Shown here one piece after another: positions 24,251 through 33,479 of a DNA stretch of 64,000 nt. Within the stretch, counting starts at the first letter, position 1, and every line of letters starts with the position of its first letter. Position numbers and translations under genes: made by a program. A model generated the notes under the pieces. It did no database searches and was not told where the DNA came from. It saw nothing but the letters and a program-made list of their open reading frames with translations. Source of the DNA: Cognatundibacterium aquatile (GTDB lineage: Bacteria > Pseudomonadota > Gammaproteobacteria > Burkholderiales > Burkholderiaceae_D); NCBI RefSeq assembly GCF_014699135.1, contig NZ_JACOFT010000003.1:310001-374000 (forward strand). Direction: 5' to 3'.

Positions 24251-27033
24251 CGTGGTTCCCATGAGCTGCCGGCGCCAGAGTTGCTGTCGTAAGTGATGGC
24301 AAATGGTGGGTCGGTGTTCAGGATGTTTTTGATCCCTGCGGTCAGCGTCATGTTTTTGATGCCGCTGTAGGTCGCACTCAGGTTAAAGGTGGAATAGCTT
24401 TTTACATCAGGATTGTAATCCGATGGGGAAACCAGACCATTGAGTACGCCAGGCAAGACCTGATCTTTATAACCAGAGCGGAAGATTTGCGAGAACATGG
24501 TTGTCCAGTTGCCTTCTGTGTAGGTCACATAAGCAGTGTGCTTCCAACGCAGACCTAAATCACCGGTGTAAGTGAAACGGCCGACTTCGCTTTCGCCATA
24601 AGGTGCATTCGCGGTTGGGCGGGATTTTTTCTCCAGCAGATAAGAGCCATCAATCGCTGCTGTCCATTTGCCGTTCCAGATTGTGCCATTCGCATTGGCA
24701 CCGACTTCCAGACCACGGGTGATACTTGAACCTGCATTCACCCAGCGCTGGTCGATTTGTACAATCGCGCCGCTCGCGTCACGGATAAACTGTGCGCTGA
24801 ACAGATTATAGTTTTGCAGCATGGTGGTTAAGTCCAGCGAGGTAATGGTGTTTTCCTTGCGGATTTCCCACAAATCCATATTCGCGCTGAAATTTTTACT
24901 TGGTGCCCAGACTACGCCGACAGTCGCTTGCTTTGCTGTTTCCGGTCCCAGATTGGCTTTGCCGCCGGTCAGGGTATTTGGTGTGATGATGCCGCAGCCG
25001 GATTTAGTGCTGTCTGCTTTCAGGCCAGGGCACGTCGCTGGATCGACCAGATCTTTACCAGCGTATGGCGACTCAGTAATGCCGTTAAACAACTGATTGA
25101 ACGAAGGTGCGCGGAAGCCGGTGTTATACGAACCACGGAACAATACCTGTTCGACCGGTGTGTAACGGAACGCGACTTTCGGGTTGAAGGTATTGCCGAA
25201 ACCGGTGTAATGATCCTGACGACCAGCGAGCGTGACTTCTATGTTTTTAAACACCGGTACCAGGAACTCTGCGTAGATCGCACGGATATCGCGGCTGACT
25301 TTAGGCAAGGCATTTGCATCATCAAACGGTGCATTCAGAATCGCAGGGCGGGTATTGGCGGCGCGTGCATCGCCGTTAAACGTATATTCTTCTTTACGCA
25401 GATCAGTACCAACCGCAGCCATGACTGCACCGGCAGGGAGTTTAAAAATTTCACCGGAAATCGCTGCATCCGCTTGCGTCAATGTGGTTTTACCGCCGTA
25501 TAGCACAACGCCTTTGGCTGAGGTGCTGGCGATCAGATCCAGCGCGGCCTGTGATTGCTTCTGGCCTGGCAACAGGAAAGGATTAATGATGCCGGTGCCG
25601 AGCGCGTTCGCCAGCGCGACCGTGTAGTTATAACCGTTGCCCAGTGTGGATTGTGATTCGCTGTAGGCACGTGACAGGCCGACGCGGTAATCCCAGTTAC
25701 CGATCTGACCATCGGCGCCGATTTGCAGGCGGGCGGCATCCGTGCGGGTGCTGATTTCACGGTTGCCGCATTCCATACAACGCCAGCGATAAGCAATAGG
25801 CGCGCCGTAGTTGGATTTAATGCTAGGCAAAACGGCGGCGATGGAATTGAATACCATGTCATACGCAGCACCGGTCTTAGGATAGAAAGACGAGACCGGG
25901 AAATTGCTGCCTGGCGACACCTGATTTGGTGAAAAGCTTTTTGATACATCGACGCGGGAACCGACCAGTTCAGCGAATACCTGATGTTCACCGACTTTGA
26001 ATGTGGCACGCGAAACGAAATTATCGTTTGTTACCGGTTGTTGTAAAACAGCGGCGCGACCGGTATCCCAGGCGCAGGCATATTTGGAAGAAGCGACATC
26101 CCAGATTTTGTAATCATAAGCAGCCATGCCATCGATGGAGTTACAACCCGCGCCACCCGGCAGATTCAGCACGTTGACCGCGTTCATCGATTGGTTTGTG
26201 CCAGGCAGGATAGGGCCGGTATTGCTCTTGTTACTCATGATGGTGTTTGCCAGCGACGTGGCAAACACGGTCGCAAACGGGGTACCGCGTGTATCGACCG
26301 ACAAACCACGATTCGGCTGGAAGGTATTCACAAACGAACGCTGATCGCCGCGCAATGCCTGATTCTCGCTGTGGGTGCCGGTGATCAACACGTTGTAGCC
26401 ATCGGTATCAAGATTACCGAAACCGCCGACCATCGATACACGATGAATGTCGGCGCCGCCTTGTTGCGTCAGATCAGTGAATGCCTGTGCTTCAATCCCG
26501 TTGTAATTTTTGCGCAGGATGAAGTTAATCACACCGCCGATCGCATCGGTACCGTAAGTTGACGACGCACCGTCTTTCAGAATTTCAACACGTTCAACCG
26601 CCGCCATAGGAATCGAATTCAGATCGACTGCGGAGCCTTTCATACCGTGTGTGGCAATACGGCGGCCATTCAGCAAGACCAGCGTGCTGTCAGAACCCTG
26701 ACCACGCAAGTTGGCGGAAGTGGCACCGTTATTGCCGCGCTGCGCGCCGGAGGTGACGTCGGCGTTACTTGCCAGATTATCGGAACCATTGCCATTGATA
26801 TTGAGCGTTGAGATCAACTGCTCGGCCGTCACGATGCCTGAGGCTTCGAGCTGTTTGCGGGTGATGACTTCGACGGGTAACGCACCTTCGGCGGCGATAC
26901 GCTTGATGCTGCTACCGGTAATTTCGATACGTTGCGTGACATCGGCAGGTTTTTCCTGCGCCACCGCAGATGTCGCAGAAACGCCAGTCACGCCAATAAT
27001 GGCGATGCAATGGGCAATGGTTTTCAATTTCAC
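24193..27033 (-). CDS. TonB-dependent outer-membrane receptor
   Basis: The 946-residue protein has a signal peptide (to about residue 25, SAVAQ), a plug domain with IEITGSSIKRIAAEGALPVE and VEILKDGASSTYGTDAIGGV, and a beta barrel ending in RSFTLLANYKFK. It imports a large or scarce substrate energised by TonB. The missing siderophore-type neighbours and the large plug of the oligosaccharide/peptide receptor style do not settle the substrate. The last 18 codons are duplicated as a relic near 22465. Its upstream region holds a 14-bp palindrome at 27184-27197. Confidence 0.88.
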   Translation of the reverse strand: MKLKTIAHCIAIIGVTGVSATSAVAQEKPADVTQRIEITGSSIKRIAAEGALPVEVITRKQLEASGIVTAEQLISTLNINGNGSDNLASNADVTSGAQRGNNGATSANLRGQGSDSTLVLLNGRRIATHGMKGSAVDLNSIPMAAVERVEILKDGASSTYGTDAIGGVINFILRKNYNGIEAQAFTDLTQQGGADIHRVSMVGGFGNLDTDGYNVLITGTHSENQALRGDQRSFVNTFQPNRGLSVDTRGTPFATVFATSLANTIMSNKSNTGPILPGTNQSMNAVNVLNLPGGAGCNSIDGMAAYDYKIWDVASSKYACAWDTGRAAVLQQPVTNDNFVSRATFKVGEHQVFAELVGSRVDVSKSFSPNQVSPGSNFPVSSFYPKTGAAYDMVFNSIAAVLPSIKSNYGAPIAYRWRCMECGNREISTRTDAARLQIGADGQIGNWDYRVGLSRAYSESQSTLGNGYNYTVALANALGTGIINPFLLPGQKQSQAALDLIASTSAKGVVLYGGKTTLTQADAAISGEIFKLPAGAVMAAVGTDLRKEEYTFNGDARAANTRPAILNAPFDDANALPKVSRDIRAIYAEFLVPVFKNIEVTLAGRQDHYTGFGNTFNPKVAFRYTPVEQVLFRGSYNTGFRAPSFNQLFNGITESPYAGKDLVDPATCPGLKADSTKSGCGIITPNTLTGGKANLGPETAKQATVGVVWAPSKNFSANMDLWEIRKENTITSLDLTTMLQNYNLFSAQFIRDASGAIVQIDQRWVNAGSSITRGLEVGANANGTIWNGKWTAAIDGSYLLEKKSRPTANAPYGESEVGRFTYTGDLGLRWKHTAYVTYTEGNWTTMFSQIFRSGYKDQVLPGVLNGLVSPSDYNPDVKSYSTFNLSATYSGIKNMTLTAGIKNILNTDPPFAITYDSNSGAGSSWEPRVADPRGRSFTLLANYKFK

Positions 27034-27422
27034 GGGTCTCTCCTCAAATAATTCTGTTCAATGTGCGGTCAGGATGTGGGGCAATCGTCACGGGTTCAGA
27101 ATGACAAATACCTTTAGCTGCAACATCCGGAAACAAGGCTCTTTTCTTTTTGCACCAATTTGGCTTCATGGTGTCAGGCAAAATCGTTATAACGATATAC
27201 GCGTTGAGATTCAGACTAGGGTTTTCACTTTGCCGGTGACAAATGAAAAATTCTACGCGGGTAATAACTAAAAGATATAGATCAAAATACTGTTCAATCA
27301 GCCTGTATGGCACAGGCTGATTGAAGGGGGGTGATACTGAAAAATAATTTTTTATGTGCGTAAAAAAACAGCAGTCTGAGGTTCAAAAAAACCACATTCC
27401 GCGCTGCTTTTTTGCTGCTTTA
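27034..27422. promoter_or_regulatory. Receptor upstream region with palindrome and strong hairpin
   Basis: This 389-base gap lies between two minus-strand genes. It contains the perfect palindrome ATCGTTATAACGAT at 27184-27197, about 150 bases before the receptor start and a candidate operator. It also contains a hairpin with 12-bp perfect arms (CAATCAGCCTGT, loop ATGGC) at 27295-27323. A weaker A/T-flanked stem at 27362-27413 could end the upstream glycosidase transcript. Confidence 0.5.
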
Positions 27423-29030
27423 TCAGGGGAACTGCACGCTTGCTTGCTGGCTTTCCTGTCCTGAGCGACTGATCGCCATCACGGTAATTTGCCGGATTGC
27501 ACCAGCCTGGGGATCGGCGCTGGTATCGATGCTCAGTTTTGTCGCAGGTTGGACTGAGAATAGCCATTGCTGATCGGTGCGTTTCCAGATCGCCAGCAGC
27601 TTCGTGTTGGCGACATCGGCGAGCGCGACTTGCAGCGTTTTTCTGTCATCGGATAATTGCAACTGCGGCGCGGTGATATTGCTGCTGTTGAGCCACGGCA
27701 TCGCCGGGATCAGTGCCTGCGAGGTATATTTCTCAGCCATCAGACGCTTGCGTATGTCTTTGCGGTTCTGATTCAGGCTGATGACGCTGAAATGGATATG
27801 GCCGTTACCGCCGCGCTCACGCACAGCATCAATCTGATTCAGAATTTCTTCGGCAGGCCAGGATTTCTCGCTGTGATCAATGCGGCTGGTATATAAGCCA
27901 GGCCAGATCTGACGGCGTTGTACGTTCTGTGCAATCCAGTAATCATGCAACACCTTGAATGCCTGTGGCGTCTGATTGATAGGCCAATACAACTGCGGTG
28001 CCAGATAATCAAACCAGCCTTTTGCCATCCAGAGTTCCACGTCGGCATACAGTTTGTCGTACTGGCTGAAACCGGCGATGCCCGCTGGTAAACGATCAGG
28101 GCGACCGATGCCAAATGGGCTGATGCCAAATTTCACCCAGCTTTTTTCCTGATGCACGGTGGTGTAAATCGCTTCCACCAGATGGTTGACGTTGGCACGT
28201 CGCCAGTCAGCGCGCATCAGATTGCCGCCGCTCTGCAAATACTTGATCCAGGCTTTGTCATCCGGGAATTCGACTTCGCTACCGTTCGCGGCTTTGATCG
28301 GATACGGATAAAAATAATCATCAATATGAACGCCATCCACATCGTAGCGTCGCACGACATCGCTGATCACATTCAGCGTTTGCTGCATGGCGATGGGTTC
28401 CGCCGGGTCCATCCATAACTGATCGCCATACTGTTTCACTGCGTCAGGCGCGGTTTTGCTTATGTGGTTTTTTGCGGCGATGGTTTTCGCTTGCGCGGTG
28501 CGGGCGCGGTAAGGATTAAACCAGGCGTGCAGTTCCAGCCCGCGTTCATGCGCCTGTTCTATCCAGAATTGCAGCGGATCGTAATACGGCGAAGGTGGGC
28601 GGCCTTGTTCGCCGGTCAGAAATTCCGACCACGGCTCTATCGCCGACGGATAAATCGCATCAGCGGCCGGGCGCACCTGCAGCACGATGGCGTTGAGCTT
28701 CATCTGTACCGCATTGTCGAGAATGGTAATGATCTCCGCTTTTTGTTTATCGCTGCTGAGGTCGCGGCGGCTCGGCCAGTCGATGTTGGCGACGGTGGAA
28801 ACCCAGGTGGCGCGGAATTCACGCGGTGTCGGCGGCGTTTCGCGACTCAGGGGCAGCGAAGGCGGTGGTGCGTTGGCAATGATCGCTGACGGTGCTGGCG
28901 GAGTTTTAACGCTGACGGGCGGCGAGCTGCAGGCGCTCAGTACAGCGATGAGCACGCCTGCCAGCAAAGCGCGCACGATGTCCTGATGATTGCTTTTGAA
29001 AAAAGAGGATGAGGCTTGAAGCGAGATCAT
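27423..29030 (-). CDS. DigH-like glycosyl hydrolase lipoprotein (GHL10)
   Basis: The 535-residue protein has a lipobox LSAC (C34) and a GHL10 (PF02638) barrel: EFRATWVSTVANIDWPSRRD, LQVRPAADAIYPSAIEPWSE, LHAWFNPYRAR and the active-site strand VDGVHIDDYFYPYP. E. coli DigH (YddW), of this family, cleaves denuded glycan strands of murein. This gene therefore adds to the murein theme, although the exact glycan is inferred. A short fibronectin-like C-terminal domain (about 430-535) follows. The start codon has only a weak ribosome site. Confidence 0.83.
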   Translation of the reverse strand: MISLQASSSFFKSNHQDIVRALLAGVLIAVLSACSSPPVSVKTPPAPSAIIANAPPPSLPLSRETPPTPREFRATWVSTVANIDWPSRRDLSSDKQKAEIITILDNAVQMKLNAIVLQVRPAADAIYPSAIEPWSEFLTGEQGRPPSPYYDPLQFWIEQAHERGLELHAWFNPYRARTAQAKTIAAKNHISKTAPDAVKQYGDQLWMDPAEPIAMQQTLNVISDVVRRYDVDGVHIDDYFYPYPIKAANGSEVEFPDDKAWIKYLQSGGNLMRADWRRANVNHLVEAIYTTVHQEKSWVKFGISPFGIGRPDRLPAGIAGFSQYDKLYADVELWMAKGWFDYLAPQLYWPINQTPQAFKVLHDYWIAQNVQRRQIWPGLYTSRIDHSEKSWPAEEILNQIDAVRERGGNGHIHFSVISLNQNRKDIRKRLMAEKYTSQALIPAMPWLNSSNITAPQLQLSDDRKTLQVALADVANTKLLAIWKRTDQQWLFSVQPATKLSIDTSADPQAGAIRQITVMAISRSGQESQQASVQFP

Positions 29031-29113
29031 GCGTCGATAACGGCGAAAACGAAAAGAGCTGTGATGCTACTGCATTCGCCCTGCACAAACCAGCGTTTAT
29101 CCGCTGTATATGC

Positions 29114-29194
29114 ATACTCCCCCCTGTTTTTTGAAAAACCAGTGAAATGCCTTAATAAAATAAAGGGTGTTTTTACATACTCCGGGGAGTATAT
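29114..29194 (-). repeat. Dispersed repeat, family A, copy 2 (81 bp)
   Basis: On the plus strand it begins ATACTCCCCCC and ends ATACTCCGGGGAGTATAT. The core is inverted relative to copies 1, 3 and 4 (AATAAAGGG...). It lies in the 303-base gap upstream of the DigH-like gene. Confidence 0.8.
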
Positions 29195-29196
29195 AA

Positions 29197-29229
29197 ATGT
29201 CCCTGAGATGTCCCTGAGATGCCACTGAG
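29197..29229 (+). repeat. Three 11-bp tandem repeats next to repeat A copy 2
   Basis: ATGTCCCTGAG occurs twice and is followed by ATGCCACTGAG, beginning two bases after the family-A element. No gene uses these units. The rest of this gap, to 29333, shows nothing recognisable. Confidence 0.8.
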
Positions 29230-29333
29230 ATGCTGCCGGAATACCGTTCAGCGGTAGCGGCTGGTATGGCGGCAATCCAGATGGGGCATTGTGGCAGACT
29301 GGCTGGGGCGTGAGGCACAGGATGGGGTTAATC

Positions 29334-29723
29334 TCAGCGGCACCATTGTTGCGACAGCACCAGTATCAGCACCAGCGAAATCACAGCAGCCGATGCGCTG
29401 ATAATCAGGCTGATATGTTCTATCGGCAGACCGCGGCGGCGTTTATCGGCGAAGATCATTAACTCGCCGATGGTCGTCAGGCAGCTGACTGCAGCGATAA
29501 AGATCGTCATCAGCATCGCAAACGCTTCTTTGTCGCTGAGCTCGCGACAATGCGTCGAATACAAATGCGCCAGCTTAAAAATTCTGTCGTAGCTGACCAA
29601 TTCAAACAGCAGACCTGCCACGAACAGGGCAATAACCATCAACGGAATAAACCAGGTCAGGAAATACTTATCGCAGACAGCATCGATCACAATTTGGATA
29701 CGGCGCTTGATGAAAGCAATCAT
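29334..29723 (-). CDS. Hypothetical membrane protein, 129 residues
   Basis: Three hydrophobic segments are visible: YFLTWFIPLMVIALFVAGLL, AFAMLMTIFIAAVSCLTTIG and LIISASAAVISLVLILVL, with a basic loop DKRRRGL between the last two. No family is recognised. It stands alone on the minus strand, with about 290 bases upstream to the dioxygenase gene on the other strand, where only AT-rich promoter-like sequence is seen. Confidence 0.6.
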   Translation of the reverse strand: MIAFIKRRIQIVIDAVCDKYFLTWFIPLMVIALFVAGLLFELVSYDRIFKLAHLYSTHCRELSDKEAFAMLMTIFIAAVSCLTTIGELMIFADKRRRGLPIEHISLIISASAAVISLVLILVLSQQWCR

Positions 29724-30009
29724 GAGAGTCTCGTTGTTGACCGGGCTGGTTCGGATCGGAGTAGTTTTACGCGTTCTTTATTTGTCTTCTTTATTCATCT
29801 TTTTTATTCATTGTTGACGATGCTAACATTTTTCAGTCAGCGCCTAATGTTTCTATGGTGAAATGATCATCTTCGCGCTATGTTTGTCGCCGTTGCAACA
29901 ACACATGCGCATGGCGATAAAGAAGTGTTGCCGTCAGCGGAATAGAAATTCTATTAAGATAGGCGACTGAGCAATGGATTCAGACAAGAAATTCATACAG
30001 GAAATCACG

Positions 30010-30846
30010 ATGTTAACGACGGAACAAATCACCCAATTTACACAAGACGGCTACGTCATCGTCCCGGATTTTAAAACTGCAGCCGAGATCGCTGCGCTGC
30101 GTGAACGTGCGGCGCAGATTGTCTATGCGTTCGACCCGGCGCAATCCCGTTCCATCTTCACGACCAAAGAACAGGAACAACATATCGATCACTATTTCTT
30201 AAATTCAGCGAATAACATCAGCTGTTTTTTTGAAGAAGAAGCGTTCGATGTACAAGGCAATCTGCGTCAGGATAAATCGCTGTCGATTAATAAAATCGGC
30301 CATGCGATGCACGATCTGGACCCGGTGTTCAGCGCCTTTTCGCGCGGCCCGGCGCTGGCAAAGGTGGCGCAGCAACTGGGTTTGCAGCAGCCACAAATCT
30401 GGCAGTCGATGTATATTTTCAAGCAGCCCGGCATAGGCGGCGAAGTGCGCTGGCATCAGGATGCAACGTATTTTGAAACCGACCCGGTCAGTGTCACGAC
30501 TTTCTGGTTTGCGCTCGAAGACGCAACGCTGGACAACAGCTGCCTGTGGGCCGAACCGGGCGGTCATCGCACGGCGATGCGCGAGCGTTTTGTACGCGAA
30601 GGCGATCTGGTGCGCGTGGAAAAACTCGATGCCACGCCGTGGCCGGATGACAGCACCGCTGTGCCGCTCGAAGTCAAAGCGGGTAGTCTGGTCTGTTTTC
30701 ACGGGCTGCTGCCGCATTACAGCGCGCCGAATCGCTCGCCGGTATCGCGCCATGCGTATACCTTGCATGTCACCGATGGCGCAACGCATTATTCGCCGCA
30801 GAACTGGATACAGCGCGATGCCAGCTTTCCGGTGCGCGGCTTCTGA
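30010..30846 (+). CDS. Phytanoyl-CoA dioxygenase-family Fe(II)/2-oxoglutarate oxygenase
   Basis: The 278-residue product has the PhyH-type iron facial triad: HxD in WHQDATYFET and the distal histidine in GLLPHYSAPNRS, followed by an arginine in SRHAYTLH that can bind 2-oxoglutarate. It would hydroxylate a small molecule; the substrate is unknown. ATG 30010 has AGGAAA upstream and starts the conserved region. An in-frame ATG at 29974 adds 12 unconserved residues. A thioesterase-like gene follows after 67 bases and may be co-transcribed. Confidence 0.85.
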   Translation: MLTTEQITQFTQDGYVIVPDFKTAAEIAALRERAAQIVYAFDPAQSRSIFTTKEQEQHIDHYFLNSANNISCFFEEEAFDVQGNLRQDKSLSINKIGHAMHDLDPVFSAFSRGPALAKVAQQLGLQQPQIWQSMYIFKQPGIGGEVRWHQDATYFETDPVSVTTFWFALEDATLDNSCLWAEPGGHRTAMRERFVREGDLVRVEKLDATPWPDDSTAVPLEVKAGSLVCFHGLLPHYSAPNRSPVSRHAYTLHVTDGATHYSPQNWIQRDASFPVRGF

Positions 30847-30913
30847 TCAACATCAGCAGCGACAATAAATAATCACATTCAACAACGTTCAACAATAATC
30901 AAAACGAGAGACC

Positions 30914-31735
30914 ATGACGACCGCGAACACGATGCACCCGTTTGACGAAGCAATACAACTGACGCCACAGGGCGATCATTACCGTGGCCAGACTTCTGCG
31001 AAATACGCGAATATGGTCGGCCCGTTTGGCGGCGTCACGGCGGCGACCTTGCTGCGCGCCGTGATGGATCATCCAAAATGCCAGGGCGAGCCGCTGGCGC
31101 TGACCGTGAATTTTGCCGCACCTGTCGCCGACGGTGCATTTGATCTGGTGCCCAAGCTGATCCGCACCAACCGTTCGACGCAACACTGGAGTATGGAATT
31201 GCTGCAAAACGACCAGATCGCCGCGACTGCTACTGCCTTGTTTGCGACGCGTCGTGAAACCTGGTCGGCGACCGAAGCGCAGTTCCCCGATCTCAGTAAT
31301 CTTGGTGAGGGCGTGGCGATGCCTGCAACCGGGTTGCCGGTCTGGGTGAATCGCTACGATGTTCGCACGCTGCGCGGCCATCTTGGGCTGAGCGCGACGG
31401 CGCAGGAAACGGCCAGCGACACGGTGACACAGCAATGGATACGTGATGAACCGCCACGCGTGATGGATTTCTGTTCGCTGACGGCGATTGCCGACGCGTT
31501 TTTCCCACGTATTTTTATCAAACGCAAACAAGCGGTGCCAGCCGGAACGGTTTCACTGACCGTGTATTTTCATGCGGATGCGGCGACGCTGACTGCGCAT
31601 GGTACGCAGCCTGTGCTGGGTTATGCGCGGGCGAATCGTTTTTATAATAATTATTTCGATCAGATCGCGGAACTCTGGACGCCGGACGGCGCATTACTGG
31701 CAACGACAACGCAGGTCGTGTATTACAAAGAGTAA
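30914..31735 (+). CDS. Acyl-CoA thioesterase-family protein (TesB-like double hot dog)
   Basis: The 273-residue protein shows the 4HBT_3 layout. An N-terminal hot dog includes MVGPFGGVTAATLLRAVMDH and an LTVNFAAPVADGAFDL strand; a second half includes RVMDFCSLTAIADAFFPRIF and TVYFHADAATL. Enzymes of this kind hydrolyse acyl-CoA esters. A strong GAGAGACC lies before ATG 30914. Pairing with a PhyH-type oxygenase hints at acyl-CoA or fatty-acid modification, which is only inference. Confidence 0.8.
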   Translation: MTTANTMHPFDEAIQLTPQGDHYRGQTSAKYANMVGPFGGVTAATLLRAVMDHPKCQGEPLALTVNFAAPVADGAFDLVPKLIRTNRSTQHWSMELLQNDQIAATATALFATRRETWSATEAQFPDLSNLGEGVAMPATGLPVWVNRYDVRTLRGHLGLSATAQETASDTVTQQWIRDEPPRVMDFCSLTAIADAFFPRIFIKRKQAVPAGTVSLTVYFHADAATLTAHGTQPVLGYARANRFYNNYFDQIAELWTPDGALLATTTQVVYYKE

Positions 31736-31748
31736 TTCTGCATTGCAT

Positions 31749-31790
31749 AAAAAAGGCAGTGCCGCGAGAAATCCGGCGCTGCCTTTTTTA
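31749..31790. terminator. Bidirectional terminator between thioesterase gene and dacB
   Basis: AAAAAAGGCAG...CTGCCTTTTTT with an inner GCCG/CGGC extension forms an intrinsic terminator readable from both strands, serving the convergent genes. Confidence 0.9.
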
Positions 31791-31837
31791 TGGCGGTGTT
31801 GATTGTTGATGCTGAAATCAGTGCCGTCGTTGGCGTC

Positions 31838-33283
31838 TCAGGGGCGGCCAGCGGCAACCCAGTTCAGTAATTCATCCAGTGCCGATTTGGCTTTTGCGGC
31901 GTCGTCATGGTTAATCATCGCAACAACGATCCACTGCTGATCACGGATATCGCGCACATAACCAGCAATCGCCGTGGTGTTTTTAAGCGTGCCGGTTTTG
32001 ATACGGGCGCGCAGCTCGCCAGCGCTGCCTTTCAGGCGTTTGCGCATGGTGCCATCGAGTGCCGCGACCGGCATGCTGGAGCTGAATTCAGGGTTCCATA
32101 AACTGCGCGCACCGACCGCTAAAATCGCCGCCATCTGATTCGCGCTGATACGTTCGGTGCGCGACAAGCCTGAGCCGTTTTCGAGCACCAGTCCGGCATC
32201 ATTGATCCCTTGCTTCGCCAGCCAGTTTCTGACCCGGGCATCAGCGGTTTGCAAGGTGTTGCCGTTGGTTTTATCGGGGGATTCTGCGCCCAGCGTCAGA
32301 AATAAAATCTTTGCCATCGCATTATCGGATTGCTTGTTCACGATGCGCAACGTGTCAGCCAGCGTTTCCGATGCACGTTCATGCAAGAGCGTGGCGTTCG
32401 CCGGTACCAGCCCGTCGCGCACCTGGCCTTGCCAGCTGCCGCCCATTTCCTGCCACAGCGTGCGGAACATGTGTGCAATGTATTGATTGCGCTCGATGAT
32501 GTTCAGGTGCGTGGTGATTTTGCAGCGACGTGGAAAACCGCCGCTGAGCATGATCTCGATCTGGTCTTTACGCTGAAATTCGATAACTGGCGATTTCCAT
32601 TCGCTTTCCCATTCGGCGCAGGATTTTTCATTGAAATGCAGATGATTCGAAAATTTGATTTTGTCGAGAGGCGTCAGTAAGCGGGTATCGATTTTTTCTG
32701 TGGTCGATTCGATGGCGAATGAGAGCAGATTACTGTGGATCAGCAAAGCATCGGGAATCACGTTGTAATACGCATCGGGATGCTCATCAAACGGTGGCGT
32801 GCCGATATCGAGGCGTTCAGGTTGAAAATAACTGCGATCCAGAATCAGGTCGCCATTGATTTTGCGTATGCCTTGTGTGCGTAAAGCGCGCAGCATGACG
32901 CTGAATTTTTCCCAGGTCAGATTCGGGTCGCCGCCACCGCGCAAATACAGATTACCGTTCAGTACCTCTTTTTTGAGCGGCTTATCGGCAAGAAATTGCG
33001 TCTTCCAGCGAAACGTCGGCCCCAGTTCTTCGAGGGCAATCAGGGTCGTCAGCAGCTTCATCGTCGATGCCGGGCTGAAGCTGGCATCCGCATTTTGCTG
33101 TAACACCGGCGTCGCAGCTGCCGAATTCAGCGGTATCACCACCGCACTCATCGCCGCAGACGGAACCGGCGAATTGCGGAAAGCGTCTTCCACTTTCAGC
33201 GGCAGCGCCGTTTGTGCCAGCAGGCTGGCTGAATACAGCGTTGAAGATATTATTCCCAGCAAGCACGTCGTCAGTTTCAGCAT
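31838..33283 (-). CDS. dacB: D-Ala-D-Ala carboxypeptidase/endopeptidase PBP4
   Basis: The 481-residue exported protein has all three penicillin-binding motifs: SxxK in SPASTMKLL, SDN in KQSDNAMAK and KTG in IKTGTLKN. The long insertion after the first motif is typical of PBP4/DacB. The enzyme trims pentapeptides and cuts 4-3 crosslinks in the periplasm, producing fragments for salvage. ATG 33283 follows GAGGATCACC and begins the signal peptide; an upstream in-frame start adds nine basic residues and is less likely. Confidence 0.93.
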   Translation of the reverse strand: MLKLTTCLLGIISSTLYSASLLAQTALPLKVEDAFRNSPVPSAAMSAVVIPLNSAAATPVLQQNADASFSPASTMKLLTTLIALEELGPTFRWKTQFLADKPLKKEVLNGNLYLRGGGDPNLTWEKFSVMLRALRTQGIRKINGDLILDRSYFQPERLDIGTPPFDEHPDAYYNVIPDALLIHSNLLSFAIESTTEKIDTRLLTPLDKIKFSNHLHFNEKSCAEWESEWKSPVIEFQRKDQIEIMLSGGFPRRCKITTHLNIIERNQYIAHMFRTLWQEMGGSWQGQVRDGLVPANATLLHERASETLADTLRIVNKQSDNAMAKILFLTLGAESPDKTNGNTLQTADARVRNWLAKQGINDAGLVLENGSGLSRTERISANQMAAILAVGARSLWNPEFSSSMPVAALDGTMRKRLKGSAGELRARIKTGTLKNTTAIAGYVRDIRDQQWIVVAMINHDDAAKAKSALDELLNWVAAGRP

Positions 33284-33420
33284 GGTGATCCTCTTTCTTC
33301 GATGCTGCATTGTAGAGGAATGCAGCAGGCAGCAACAGTCTGCGGACGGCCTGCAAGCTATGACAGATTCGCTCTGACCTATGCCAATTCCTTATTCGCT
33401 CCTGTAAAAAACGCTGCTTC

Positions 33421-33449
33421 AGGACATAAGCCCTTGATTTCGTTATAAT
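33421..33449 (+). promoter_or_regulatory. Probable promoter of rlhA
   Basis: A consensus -10 TATAAT at 33444-33449 lies 31 bases before the rlhA start. No clear -35 box is seen at the expected distance, so activity is inferred from the -10 alone. Confidence 0.45.
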
Positions 33450-33479
33450 TTCGCCCTTCCTTCGTCACCGGTCACCGCC

